Positions 7,133 to 15,406 of a DNA stretch of 60,274 nucleotides are shown here, piece after piece. This DNA comes from Granulosicoccus sp. (lineage in GTDB: Bacteria; Pseudomonadota; Gammaproteobacteria; Granulosicoccales; Granulosicoccaceae). Where the stretch lies: contig JALZVU010000025.1 in NCBI GenBank assembly GCA_023301795.1, forward strand, positions 1 to 60,274, read 5' to 3'. The position numbers and the translations under genes were made by a program. Every line of letters starts with the position of its first letter. The stretch's first letter is position 1. The notes under the pieces are model-generated. The model had not been told where the DNA came from. It did not search any database and saw only the letters and a list, made by a program, of their open reading frames with translations.

Positions 7133-9172
7133 ATGAATCAAAATAACTACTTACAGAGCATTACGTTCCCTCTGTCAATTATCCGTTCCCCGGTTTGGCT
7201 TTTCGATGTGGATAGCCTGACAATTATCTGGGCGAATAAAGCGGGCCTGGGTTTGTGGGATGCAGCCGATTTGGCTGAGCTGCAGGGCAGAAACATGTCC
7301 AGCGACATTTCACTCAAGGTTCGTGAGCGATTGGATCAATACTGTACAGATCTGATCGGAACCACGGAGACCATGACCGAGCACTGGACGTTCTATCCCA
7401 ATGGTGAGCCCAGCACTTTCGAATGTTCTATTAGTGCAATTCAATCTCCGCACGGACATCGCCTGCTAGTTGTCAATGCCACACGCGAAGACCGGACTTC
7501 GCTGTCAGATACACTCTATCGCAGCAACGCTCTGTTACACACATCTGTTTGCGTGTCGGTGTACGGGATGGACGGTAACCTAAAGTATTCGAATCCGGCA
7601 GCGCGTGCGATGCTGGGTACCAGTATCACAACGCTGGCCGATCATTTTTGTGAAAAAAGCGTATGGTTGGAGACTCAACGTTCTCTCTCTAAAGCCGAAC
7701 GCGTTAGCTTGGACGCAAGGGTTCTGACCAATAATGGGCGCTTCTGGCACAGCCTGACGCTTGAGGCCTGTCCAGATCCGGTAGATGGCAAGCAATCGAT
7801 ATTGGTGAGTGAATCAGATATCTCCTCACGTCATGAAGCGCAGGAGCAGGTCAAGCAGCTAGCTTACACTGACACACTAACGGGTTTGCCTAATCGAACA
7901 TCGTGGTTCGACACGGTGAATTCACGACTCAATGCTGCGGCGTTTAATGGACAGCACGTGGCAATCCTGTTTGTCGATCTTGATAGATTCAAAGCCATTA
8001 ACGATACGCTAGGCCATAACGTTGGTGATCAGCTCTTGGTAGCTGTGTCTGAACGAATGCGCGATTGCCTTGACGGTGATGATTACCTCGCAAGGCTGGG
8101 TGGAGATGAATTCACCATTCTGCTGGAAGAGGACAGGGTGGGCAGACGTTCTAATAGCTGTGCGTGTGCTCTTGTTGCAGCTCTTGCCCAACCGATTATC
8201 ATCGATAGCCACGAGATAATGGTAACGCCAAGTATCGGGATCAGTGTATATCCTCAACTTGCGACTGAGCCCTGTGAGCTTATGAAACAAGCCGACCTTG
8301 CCATGTATGCTGCCAAAGAGGTAGGCGGTGGCTACATGCGTTTCCAACCGCATATGACCTCACAGTTGATGCAACGAAGGGTTATTGAAAATGACTTGTG
8401 CAAAGCGATTGAAACCTGTGCACTGAAAGTACATTACCAGCCTAAAGTATGCGCCTCGTCTGGGCGAATCGTAGGTGTTGAGGCGCTACTGCGATGGAAC
8501 CATCCAACCCTGGGTCAGATTCCTCCTGAACAGTTTATCGCGGTGGCCGAAGAGAGTGGCAAGATTGGGGACGTCACGCGTTATGTGCTGCATGAAGCTC
8601 TGAGGCAGCAATCGGTTTGGGCTGCTGATGGGTACGACATCACAATGGCCGTCAATGTCTCGCCGCTTGAGTTTCGTCGTGGAGGTGTTGTTGCCATGGT
8701 AAAGCACGCTATTGAGGTGACAGGCAGTGCACCTGAGAAGCTGGAGCTTGAAATTACCGAGTCGATGCTGATGATGGATAACTCAGAGATTCTCGACAAG
8801 CTATCGGCATTGCAAGCGTTGAACGTGAAGCTCAGCCTCGATGACTTTGGTTCAGGCTATAGCAACCTTGGCTATTTGCAAAGATTTCCATTAGACAGCA
8901 TAAAAATAGACCAATCTTTTTTTCCGAACGGTACGGTGTCGCCGGTTGTCGATTTGATCATCGGTATCGGCAAACAACTCTCATTAACCGTTGTTGCTGA
9001 AGGTGTGGAAACGCGCCGGCAGCGTGACTTTCTTATGGAGCATGGGTGTCACTTGCTACAGGGCTATCTTTTTTCCAAGCCGATGTCAGGTCCTCAAACC
9101 ACCGAGTTTTTAAAAAAATGTAGGGATGATAAGTCTCGAAAACTCATCATTGAGGAAGGCTTAGCTGCTTAG
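7133..9172 (+). CDS. PAS-GGDEF-EAL cyclic-di-GMP turnover protein
   Basis: A soluble signalling protein of about 679 residues. Two PAS-like sensor segments span roughly residues 1-255. A GGDEF domain follows, with FVDLDRFKAINDTLGH and an intact LGGDEF site. The EAL domain has EALLRW, EITES, the DDFGSG loop and VVAEGVET, so both diguanylate cyclase and phosphodiesterase centres look competent. The position of the RxxD inhibitory site five residues before GGDEF reads DGDD, so product inhibition is probably lost. No transmembrane helix. An upstream in-frame start at 7076 would add a Cys/Phe-rich stretch of 19 residues that does not look like the domain, so the ATG at 7133 is preferred, although neither has a good ribosome-binding site. 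Monocistronic. Confidence 0.9.
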   Translation: MNQNNYLQSITFPLSIIRSPVWLFDVDSLTIIWANKAGLGLWDAADLAELQGRNMSSDISLKVRERLDQYCTDLIGTTETMTEHWTFYPNGEPSTFECSISAIQSPHGHRLLVVNATREDRTSLSDTLYRSNALLHTSVCVSVYGMDGNLKYSNPAARAMLGTSITTLADHFCEKSVWLETQRSLSKAERVSLDARVLTNNGRFWHSLTLEACPDPVDGKQSILVSESDISSRHEAQEQVKQLAYTDTLTGLPNRTSWFDTVNSRLNAAAFNGQHVAILFVDLDRFKAINDTLGHNVGDQLLVAVSERMRDCLDGDDYLARLGGDEFTILLEEDRVGRRSNSCACALVAALAQPIIIDSHEIMVTPSIGISVYPQLATEPCELMKQADLAMYAAKEVGGGYMRFQPHMTSQLMQRRVIENDLCKAIETCALKVHYQPKVCASSGRIVGVEALLRWNHPTLGQIPPEQFIAVAEESGKIGDVTRYVLHEALRQQSVWAADGYDITMAVNVSPLEFRRGGVVAMVKHAIEVTGSAPEKLELEITESMLMMDNSEILDKLSALQALNVKLSLDDFGSGYSNLGYLQRFPLDSIKIDQSFFPNGTVSPVVDLIIGIGKQLSLTVVAEGVETRRQRDFLMEHGCHLLQGYLFSKPMSGPQTTEFLKKCRDDKSRKLIIEEGLAA

Positions 9173-9188
9173 AAATAACGTTTTAACT

Positions 9189-10322
9189 CTAGCGCATTTC
9201 TAACCAGATACTGGCAGGCAAAGCTTCATCAGCAACGGGTAGGGTGTATATCCCGGGTGCTACTGCCGTATCCAGTAGTTTGGGTACCAGCATTATTAGC
9301 TCGGCGAACAAAAATTCCACAATTTCATCGGGAACACTCGCACCAGTAAAGTTCACTGGATAACCCTCATTGATCAGAAAAAGTCGTCGACCATCACGCA
9401 GCGTACACTGACGTACGTGCTCGTGCAGTTGGCGTGAGGCAACCGTTTCCCCTTCCAGATAGGGTAGGTTGATTTCGTGATTTTTAGACGAACCGCTAAC
9501 GATAAAACATCGGTCGGGCAGTTGATCCAGCAATTGCCTATCGATGGATTGTCTGCCAGTTGCACCAATTACGATTGCTGGTGCACGTTTCAGGGCACTT
9601 CCGTAGGCTGGGTGATGTCCGTCTACTGTCGCCTCAACCACCGAGACGGTATCAACATCCTTGACGCTGACACTGAGCCCTCGATTGCGTAGGCTTTGTG
9701 CAACGCCTTTGCCGACCCATCCATAACCCAGTAGCAAAGCATCGCGACCAACGGTTGAATAGCCCAGATCGCGCAAGATACTATCTAGTGCTGCAACAAC
9801 GGCCTCGCCAACCTGTTTGCCTTCTATTTCCTTCAAACGGGTTTGAGCGACATTAAACTGAGGAATTTTAAGCTCGCTGAGTTGTTCAGCAACCCACACA
9901 CCTTGTTTGGTTATTTCAAGTGCGCCGACCACGGTATCACCGCCAATAAACGTGGGTTCGTGTAAAGCGTGAATAGCGATACCACCGACCTCGTGTATTA
10001 CCAGACGTTGATTGTGCGATTTACACTTATCAATGCATGCGCGTAGTTCTGTGGCAACGCATTCGGATAGATCTGGATAATTCGGAGTTAGAACCCGGAT
10101 ACCCATTTCACGTAAATCTTCTATAGCTTGTGAATTGCCAGAGTAACTTATCCCGATAACGGTATCGATGGGTATGTACTGATGGAGAAGCTTTAGTAGC
10201 CTGACAGTATCTGGAAATAAGTGTTGTACAACAAATTGGCGTGTATCCGGATACGGAGAAAGTTCGAGACGTCGACACATTTCACCTAGAAAATCAGGAT
10301 GAAAAGGATTGGTTTTGCTCAT
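9189..10322 (-). CDS. Divergent S-adenosylhomocysteine-hydrolase-like NAD-binding protein
   Basis: A 377-residue protein. The centre has the AdoHcyase NAD-binding fold with GYGWVGKG at residues 199-206 and the C-terminal stretch LINEGYPVNFTG that resembles the VNLG-containing tail of SAH hydrolase. The protein is shorter than true SAH hydrolases (430-470). The N-terminal substrate domain is much altered. By eye, the positions of the catalytic Asp190 and Cys195 of the human enzyme are not conserved (region FNVAQTRLKEIEGK), though a lysine is. It is therefore a family relative whose reaction may differ. Its start overlaps the stop of the methyltransferase gene by ATGA, so the two are translationally coupled, which suggests a linked role in SAM/SAH chemistry. 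Confidence 0.65.
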   Translation of the reverse strand: MSKTNPFHPDFLGEMCRRLELSPYPDTRQFVVQHLFPDTVRLLKLLHQYIPIDTVIGISYSGNSQAIEDLREMGIRVLTPNYPDLSECVATELRACIDKCKSHNQRLVIHEVGGIAIHALHEPTFIGGDTVVGALEITKQGVWVAEQLSELKIPQFNVAQTRLKEIEGKQVGEAVVAALDSILRDLGYSTVGRDALLLGYGWVGKGVAQSLRNRGLSVSVKDVDTVSVVEATVDGHHPAYGSALKRAPAIVIGATGRQSIDRQLLDQLPDRCFIVSGSSKNHEINLPYLEGETVASRQLHEHVRQCTLRDGRRLFLINEGYPVNFTGASVPDEIVEFLFAELIMLVPKLLDTAVAPGIYTLPVADEALPASIWLEMR

Positions 10323-11197
10323 GATTCGTTTTGATGGTTCTGCTTGCGTGGTTTGGCAACAAAAAGAATGTCGTTAGACAGAAACTTGAACGGTTTTACA
10401 AGTCCTAAAGTGTTAGACAAGAACAAATCAATAGGTTTGATCCATGCACGTTCAAATGTTACTGAACGCAGGTGCTTAAATAGTCTGCCAAGTCTGTTAT
10501 CAGACGTGTACCGTCGAGATGCCATCGGTAAATAGGGAAGCACTGACAAGTATCCAACGCCTTGTGTTGATCTTATATCAAAATGTTTTTCGATGGCGTT
10601 GCGCCATTCACTTTGTGTTAGCCGAATTTTGTGCTCTGGATAATGTAAGTGTTTGAGTTTGAATCTATCCAGGCGATACCACTGCGGAACGGTGATTATC
10701 AATGTTGCAGATTGTGGCATTGATTGAGCTACTCGCTGTATCACCTGATCCAGATCTTCTGTGTTGTCGTGCAGGTGCTCGAGTACGTCCAGCAGCATGA
10801 CAACATCTGGTTTCAATTGCATTGGTTTTTCGAGGGTGCCGTCCACGTTCAAGTCGACTACAGCATCTGGTTTGAATGTAGGTTCATAGTCGATACCGTA
10901 GTAGGCAATATTCGGATTGAATGTGTTCAGAAACCGCTTGGCTACCTGCAATCCACAGCCGATATCCATAACCCACGGCTGCGCTACGCCGGTGTTTTCT
11001 ATATGTTGATTGACAAGCTTGAACTTTACGTAGTTGAACAGATTATGTTCTGGTGTCTGGAATAGACGTTCAACGAGGTAGCTGGAGCGCACTACCTGCT
11101 GCGCCTGTGTGCTTTCGACTGTTGACGTTGGGCGTTCGCGTTGTTCCGCTGTTTGCCTTTGTGGGTCGGTCTTTACACGATGTGCTTGCTTGTACAT
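10319..11197 (-). CDS. Class I SAM-dependent methyltransferase
   Basis: A 292-residue cytoplasmic protein with a Rossmann methyltransferase core at residues 75-200. Motif I is WVMDIGCG (75-82), an acidic residue ends the next strand (YYGIDYEP), and the post-II motif is VVMLLDVLEHLHD. This pattern is that of the Methyltransf_11/23 groups that methylate small molecules, lipids or sugars. A GGAG sequence lies 10 bases before the ATG. It is the first gene of a two-gene operon with the SAH-hydrolase-like gene. The substrate cannot be predicted. The first 35 residues are basic and polar without recognisable function. Confidence 0.8.
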   Translation of the reverse strand: MYKQAHRVKTDPQRQTAEQRERPTSTVESTQAQQVVRSSYLVERLFQTPEHNLFNYVKFKLVNQHIENTGVAQPWVMDIGCGLQVAKRFLNTFNPNIAYYGIDYEPTFKPDAVVDLNVDGTLEKPMQLKPDVVMLLDVLEHLHDNTEDLDQVIQRVAQSMPQSATLIITVPQWYRLDRFKLKHLHYPEHKIRLTQSEWRNAIEKHFDIRSTQGVGYLSVLPYLPMASRRYTSDNRLGRLFKHLRSVTFERAWIKPIDLFLSNTLGLVKPFKFLSNDILFVAKPRKQNHQNES

Positions 11198-11433
11198 GGT
11201 TTTTGATCTCCAGGTCGCGACAGGTCCTTGGCACGTAAGGCTCTTGTGTCTGTGTGGAGAGTACTATTGCAAGGCTACTGCCACTTTGTATCTATATTGT
11301 CATGCAGCTGCCTGCAGTTAACACATGAACGCTAAAGTTATTTTCATCGGGTACATTTGTATTTGAGAAATCGATAGCGGGTGTGATGTGTCAGACTACA
11401 AGGTTACGTCATTATTCTTGAGTTTTTCGACTG

Positions 11434-13422
11434 ATGCCTGATCAAATCCCGTTTAGTTCTCTACCTCCCTTGAGTGATTTTCAGTTCAGCCCTGAGGCGC
11501 GACTCTGCCTGAACGAATGCTCGTTGAAATTAGACGAAATTTTGCAGGCCATACCTGAGCGGGATCGCCAGATTTTCCAGCTCCGTTTGCAGCGCTGGTT
11601 TCAGAACCTGCATGACGGGCTTGCACCCGTATACGGCCATCGCAAAGACTTCAACGGCTTCGTACAAAGGTTGATTGAGAAGATGGCGCTGGCGTTTGTT
11701 GACAGGCCTGCTGCGCTAAAGTTATTGGACATGAAACGCGACTTGCAGCCGGACTGGTTTCAGCACGAGAACATGATGGGTTACGTGTTCTATGTAGAGC
11801 AGTTTGCCGGCAAATTGAGTGGGGTAAGCGACCATATCGATTACCTGCAGGAGCTGGGTGCCAGCTACATTCATTTAATGAAGGTCATGCAGTCCCGCGA
11901 GGGGGAAAACGATGGCGGTTACGCTGTCACTGACTACGCTACTGTCGATCGGGCGCTGGGTACAAATGAAGATCTGCAGCAGGTTTGTACTGATTTACGC
12001 ATGCATAACATGTCACCTTGTATTGATTTGGTATTGAATCACTGTGCCAGCGAACATCCATGGGCCGAATCAGCTAAAGCCGGTGATGAGCATTATCAGG
12101 GGTATTTCTATATGTTCGACGACAGGGTATTACCTGATGCGTTCGAACAACACCTGCCTGAGGTTTTCCCTGATTTTGCCCCCGGTAACTTTACACTTGA
12201 TGAGAAAAGTGGCAAGTGGGTCTGGACCACGTTTAATCATTTTCAGTGGGATCTGAACTGGTCTAACCCTGAAGTGTTTCTGGAAATCGTAGAGGTTATG
12301 TTCCAGTTGTCGAATCTGGGAGTTGAAGTGTTCCGCCTTGATGCGGTGGCCTTCATGTGGAAGCGCTTGGGCACCGACTGCCAGAATCAGGAAGAGGTAT
12401 TTGATCTGATGCAGGCGCTACGTACTTGCTCGCGTATTGCCACGCCTGCGGTTGCGCACAAGGCAGAAGCTATAGTAGCGCCGGACGATCTCATACGTTA
12501 TTTTGGTGTGGGCCGTCATCATGGAAAAGTATCGAACATTGCTTACCATAACTCTCTGATGGTCCAGTACTGGAGTGCACTGGCAAGTCGTGACACTCGA
12601 CTGATGACACGAGCACTGGCAGAGTTCCCGCGTACGCCCAATTCCATTGCATGGGCAACATATTTACGGTGCCATGATGATATCGGCTGGGCCATTGCTG
12701 ATGATGACGCCAATGCTGTGAATCTGAATGGATTTGCTCACAGGCACTTCCTGTCTGATTTCTACACAGGCGAGTTCCCTGACAGTTTTGCACGCGGAGT
12801 GGTGTTCCAGCATAACCCTGCCACCGGTGATAGGCGTATCAATGGGAGTCTGGCGAGCCTTACAGGTTTGGAGAGTGCACGAGAGCAGGGTAGTGAGTAC
12901 CTAGTGCATCTGGCCATTGAGAGGATTTTGCTTGGTCATGCGCTGATTTGCGGGTTTGGCGGTATGCCCTTAATTTATATGGGGGATGAACTAGGTTTGC
13001 TCAATGATTACGCTTACTCAGCTGTACCTGCGTACGCGGGCGATAGTCGATGGGTGCATAGACCTAAAATGGATTGGACGAAAGCTAAGTTACGACATGA
13101 GCCGGGTACAATAGAGGCTCGAATTTTCAACGGTGTACGCGCTATTACTCAGGCCAGACGTCGAACTCAGCAATTGAGCGCTCGCTATGACACTGAGATC
13201 GTTGATTTGGGACATCCACATGTATTCTCCAATATAAGTCGTCATCCAATAGGCAATCTTGTTGGACTCTATAATTTTACTGAACATATGCAGTGGGTAA
13301 AGATAATCGATTTACCTGATGTCGCATCGTTACGCATCGTCGATGAGTTGGAACAGCAGCTCTTGGTGACAGACGATGGACATATACAGTTGAGTCCATA
13401 CGGGCGTCTCTGGCTTAGCTGA
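11434..13422 (+). CDS. Amylosucrase (GH13 family)
   Basis: A 662-residue GH13 enzyme with the amylosucrase layout: an alpha-helical N-terminal domain (1-100), a (beta/alpha)8 barrel and a short C-terminal domain. Catalytic residues are recognisable: nucleophile Asp303 (FRLDAVAFMWK), acid/base Glu345 (HKAEAIVAP) and the transition-state aspartate Asp415 (LRCHDDIGWAI). The HDDIGW wording is characteristic of amylosucrase and sucrose hydrolase. The enzyme transfers glucose from sucrose to an alpha-1,4-glucan or hydrolyses sucrose. There is no signal peptide, so it is probably intracellular. An EamA transporter gene begins 12 bases after its stop and should be cotranscribed. Confidence 0.87.
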   Translation: MPDQIPFSSLPPLSDFQFSPEARLCLNECSLKLDEILQAIPERDRQIFQLRLQRWFQNLHDGLAPVYGHRKDFNGFVQRLIEKMALAFVDRPAALKLLDMKRDLQPDWFQHENMMGYVFYVEQFAGKLSGVSDHIDYLQELGASYIHLMKVMQSREGENDGGYAVTDYATVDRALGTNEDLQQVCTDLRMHNMSPCIDLVLNHCASEHPWAESAKAGDEHYQGYFYMFDDRVLPDAFEQHLPEVFPDFAPGNFTLDEKSGKWVWTTFNHFQWDLNWSNPEVFLEIVEVMFQLSNLGVEVFRLDAVAFMWKRLGTDCQNQEEVFDLMQALRTCSRIATPAVAHKAEAIVAPDDLIRYFGVGRHHGKVSNIAYHNSLMVQYWSALASRDTRLMTRALAEFPRTPNSIAWATYLRCHDDIGWAIADDDANAVNLNGFAHRHFLSDFYTGEFPDSFARGVVFQHNPATGDRRINGSLASLTGLESAREQGSEYLVHLAIERILLGHALICGFGGMPLIYMGDELGLLNDYAYSAVPAYAGDSRWVHRPKMDWTKAKLRHEPGTIEARIFNGVRAITQARRRTQQLSARYDTEIVDLGHPHVFSNISRHPIGNLVGLYNFTEHMQWVKIIDLPDVASLRIVDELEQQLLVTDDGHIQLSPYGRLWLS

Positions 13423-13434
13423 AACAGATAAAAA

Positions 13435-14331
13435 ATGATATCACTACCCGACCGTAACGTACTGCTGGGATATGCCGCAGCATTCACAGTGACCCTTATC
13501 TGGGCTACCTGGCTTATTGCCAGCCGCACTGGAGCTCAATCTGCACTAACGCCATATGACCTTGCGGCACTTCGATATGGTGTGTCAGCCGTTGTTGCGT
13601 TGCCGTTGGTGTTGTACTTCAAGCCTTGGCGCACCCTGTCTGTCAAGCGCATCGCTGTGGTTAGTCTGCTCTTGGGGCCCCACTATATTCTAGCGGTGTT
13701 TTTCGGCTTCGAATTTGCGCCAGCTGCTCACGGTGGCATTTTTATGAATGGCGCACTACCGGCTATGACCCTGCTTATTTCGTGGCTGTGGCTCAACGAT
13801 CGTGCCCACCGGTGGCAGCTGGTTGGCGTAGCGCTGATTTTTACAGGTACTTGCCTTGCGGCGGCTGATGTATCGGTCTTATCCATGGCAGGTGCCTGGC
13901 ATGGAGATATCCTGTTTATTATTGCCGGTATTTTCTTTGCAGGCTATCTGGTAGTAGGGCGATTGTGGAATATCACCACCATGCAAGTGCTGCTGTGCAG
14001 TTCAGTGGTGAATGCCGCCTACTACATCCCTATCTGGTTTTTCTTTCTGCCCAAGGGTTTTACCGAAGCTACGCAAGGGCAGATACTTCTGCAGACGCTC
14101 TATCAAGGTCTTATTCCAGGGCTTTTAGGACTTGTTCTCGTCGCCTATGCGTCGCGTAATATCGGCGCATCTTTAACCGCCGCATTCATGGCTGCGGTGC
14201 CTACGTTGGGTACTGTTTTGGGGGTGATATTTCTTGAAGAGGTGCCAGGGTGGGCGGGATGGTTAAGCCTTTTTGTATTAACGCCAGGAATTTTGTTAGT
14301 GGCGTTTTATTCTGGACGTAAGTCTACATAG
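13435..14331 (+). CDS. EamA-family (DMT) transporter
   Basis: A 298-residue inner-membrane protein with about ten hydrophobic helices arranged as two EamA repeats. The first repeat contains LIWATWLIASRTGA near the start and ends with LNDRAHRWQLVGVALIFTG; the second ends with FLEEVPGWAGWLSL. Such proteins export or import amino acids, nucleosides or other small metabolites. Substrate unknown. It follows the amylosucrase by 12 bases and so probably shares its transcript. It converges with coaA, 34 bases away. Confidence 0.85.
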   Translation: MISLPDRNVLLGYAAAFTVTLIWATWLIASRTGAQSALTPYDLAALRYGVSAVVALPLVLYFKPWRTLSVKRIAVVSLLLGPHYILAVFFGFEFAPAAHGGIFMNGALPAMTLLISWLWLNDRAHRWQLVGVALIFTGTCLAAADVSVLSMAGAWHGDILFIIAGIFFAGYLVVGRLWNITTMQVLLCSSVVNAAYYIPIWFFFLPKGFTEATQGQILLQTLYQGLIPGLLGLVLVAYASRNIGASLTAAFMAAVPTLGTVLGVIFLEEVPGWAGWLSLFVLTPGILLVAFYSGRKST

Positions 14332-14365
14332 CGTTGCAGGTGCTTCGTTGGCGAGAACGTGAGCC

Positions 14366-15307
14366 CTACATCTTGCGCAAATGCACGGCGTCAATTGTGT
14401 GATTGGCACTTTTATGTAGAATTAATCTGGCCCGGTTTCTTGTTGGCAGGATATTCTCAAACAGATTAACCTGATTGATGGACTCCCATATCTGTGCTGC
14501 AGTTTGCCTGGCCTGATCCTCATCTAATGAGGCATAGTGGCTGAAGTAGGCGCCGGGCTGATTGAATACTGTGTGCCTCAATGCCAGAAAACGATCAATG
14601 TACCAGCGGCGGATAACATCAGCGTCTGCGTCTATGTACAAAGAAAAATCGAAGTAGTCTGAAACGAATACGTTGGGTTCGCCCAGCTTGGCGCCATGGG
14701 ATTGAAGCACGTTCAACCCTTCGACGATCAATATGTCAGGCTGGTTCACATGCACAAACTCATCGGGTACGATGTCATAGCTTAAATGCGAGTACACAGG
14801 CGCTTTGAGGTTGTTCTTGCCACTTTTGACATCGCTAAGAAACTGTAAGAGTCCATTTCGATCAAAACTCTCTGGAAAGCCTTTTCGCTGCATGATGTTG
14901 CGTCGTTTTAGTTCTGCGGTGTTGAGTAGAAAGCCGTCTGTTGACACAAGGTCAACCGAGGTGTGTTCCGGCAACCGTGCCAGCAGTGACTGCAGAATAC
15001 GGGCTACGGTGCTTTTGCCAACAGCAACAGAGCCTGCAATGCCAATGATAAACGGTACCTTTCCTTGCTCCACTCCCATGTACTGGCGTATTCCCACATT
15101 AAGCTGTTGTGTTGAGGCGACATGCAGGCTGAGTAGTCTGGAAAGGGGCAAATACACCTGATCCACTTCATCAAGAGAGACGCGCTCGTTTCGACCTCGC
15201 AGGGCAGCAAGCTCTGTTTCAGTTAACGGCTGCGGGTTTTTTGCTCGCAGTGTTGCCCACTCATCGATGGTAAAGCTGCGATAAGGTGCGGCGGGATTGC
15301 TTGGCAC
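14366..15307 (-). CDS. coaA: Type I pantothenate kinase
   Basis: A cytoplasmic kinase of 313 residues that phosphorylates pantothenate, the first step of coenzyme A synthesis. It has the P-loop [12 protein letters not shown], the DLVSTDGFL Walker-B-like motif, the KGFPESFD motif and the conserved end [11 protein letters not shown] and RWYIDRF. An open frame continues upstream to a GTG at 15385, giving 339 residues. I chose the GTG at 15307 because GGGAAA lies about 10 bases upstream, the length then matches the usual 315, and the homology begins right there ([14 protein letters not shown]). Same strand as, and about 100 bases downstream of, the hybrid kinase gene. Confidence 0.92.
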   Translation of the reverse strand: MPSNPAAPYRSFTIDEWATLRAKNPQPLTETELAALRGRNERVSLDEVDQVYLPLSRLLSLHVASTQQLNVGIRQYMGVEQGKVPFIIGIAGSVAVGKSTVARILQSLLARLPEHTSVDLVSTDGFLLNTAELKRRNIMQRKGFPESFDRNGLLQFLSDVKSGKNNLKAPVYSHLSYDIVPDEFVHVNQPDILIVEGLNVLQSHGAKLGEPNVFVSDYFDFSLYIDADADVIRRWYIDRFLALRHTVFNQPGAYFSHYASLDEDQARQTAAQIWESINQVNLFENILPTRNRARLILHKSANHTIDAVHLRKM

Positions 15308-15406
15308 TGTTGTATTTTCCCGTGTACAAGAGACTGATAGTCTACCGCGATGAACTTTATTCAGGGTGCAGCTTTTTGACAGCACTCACAGGCGCGATTG
15401 ACTCTT

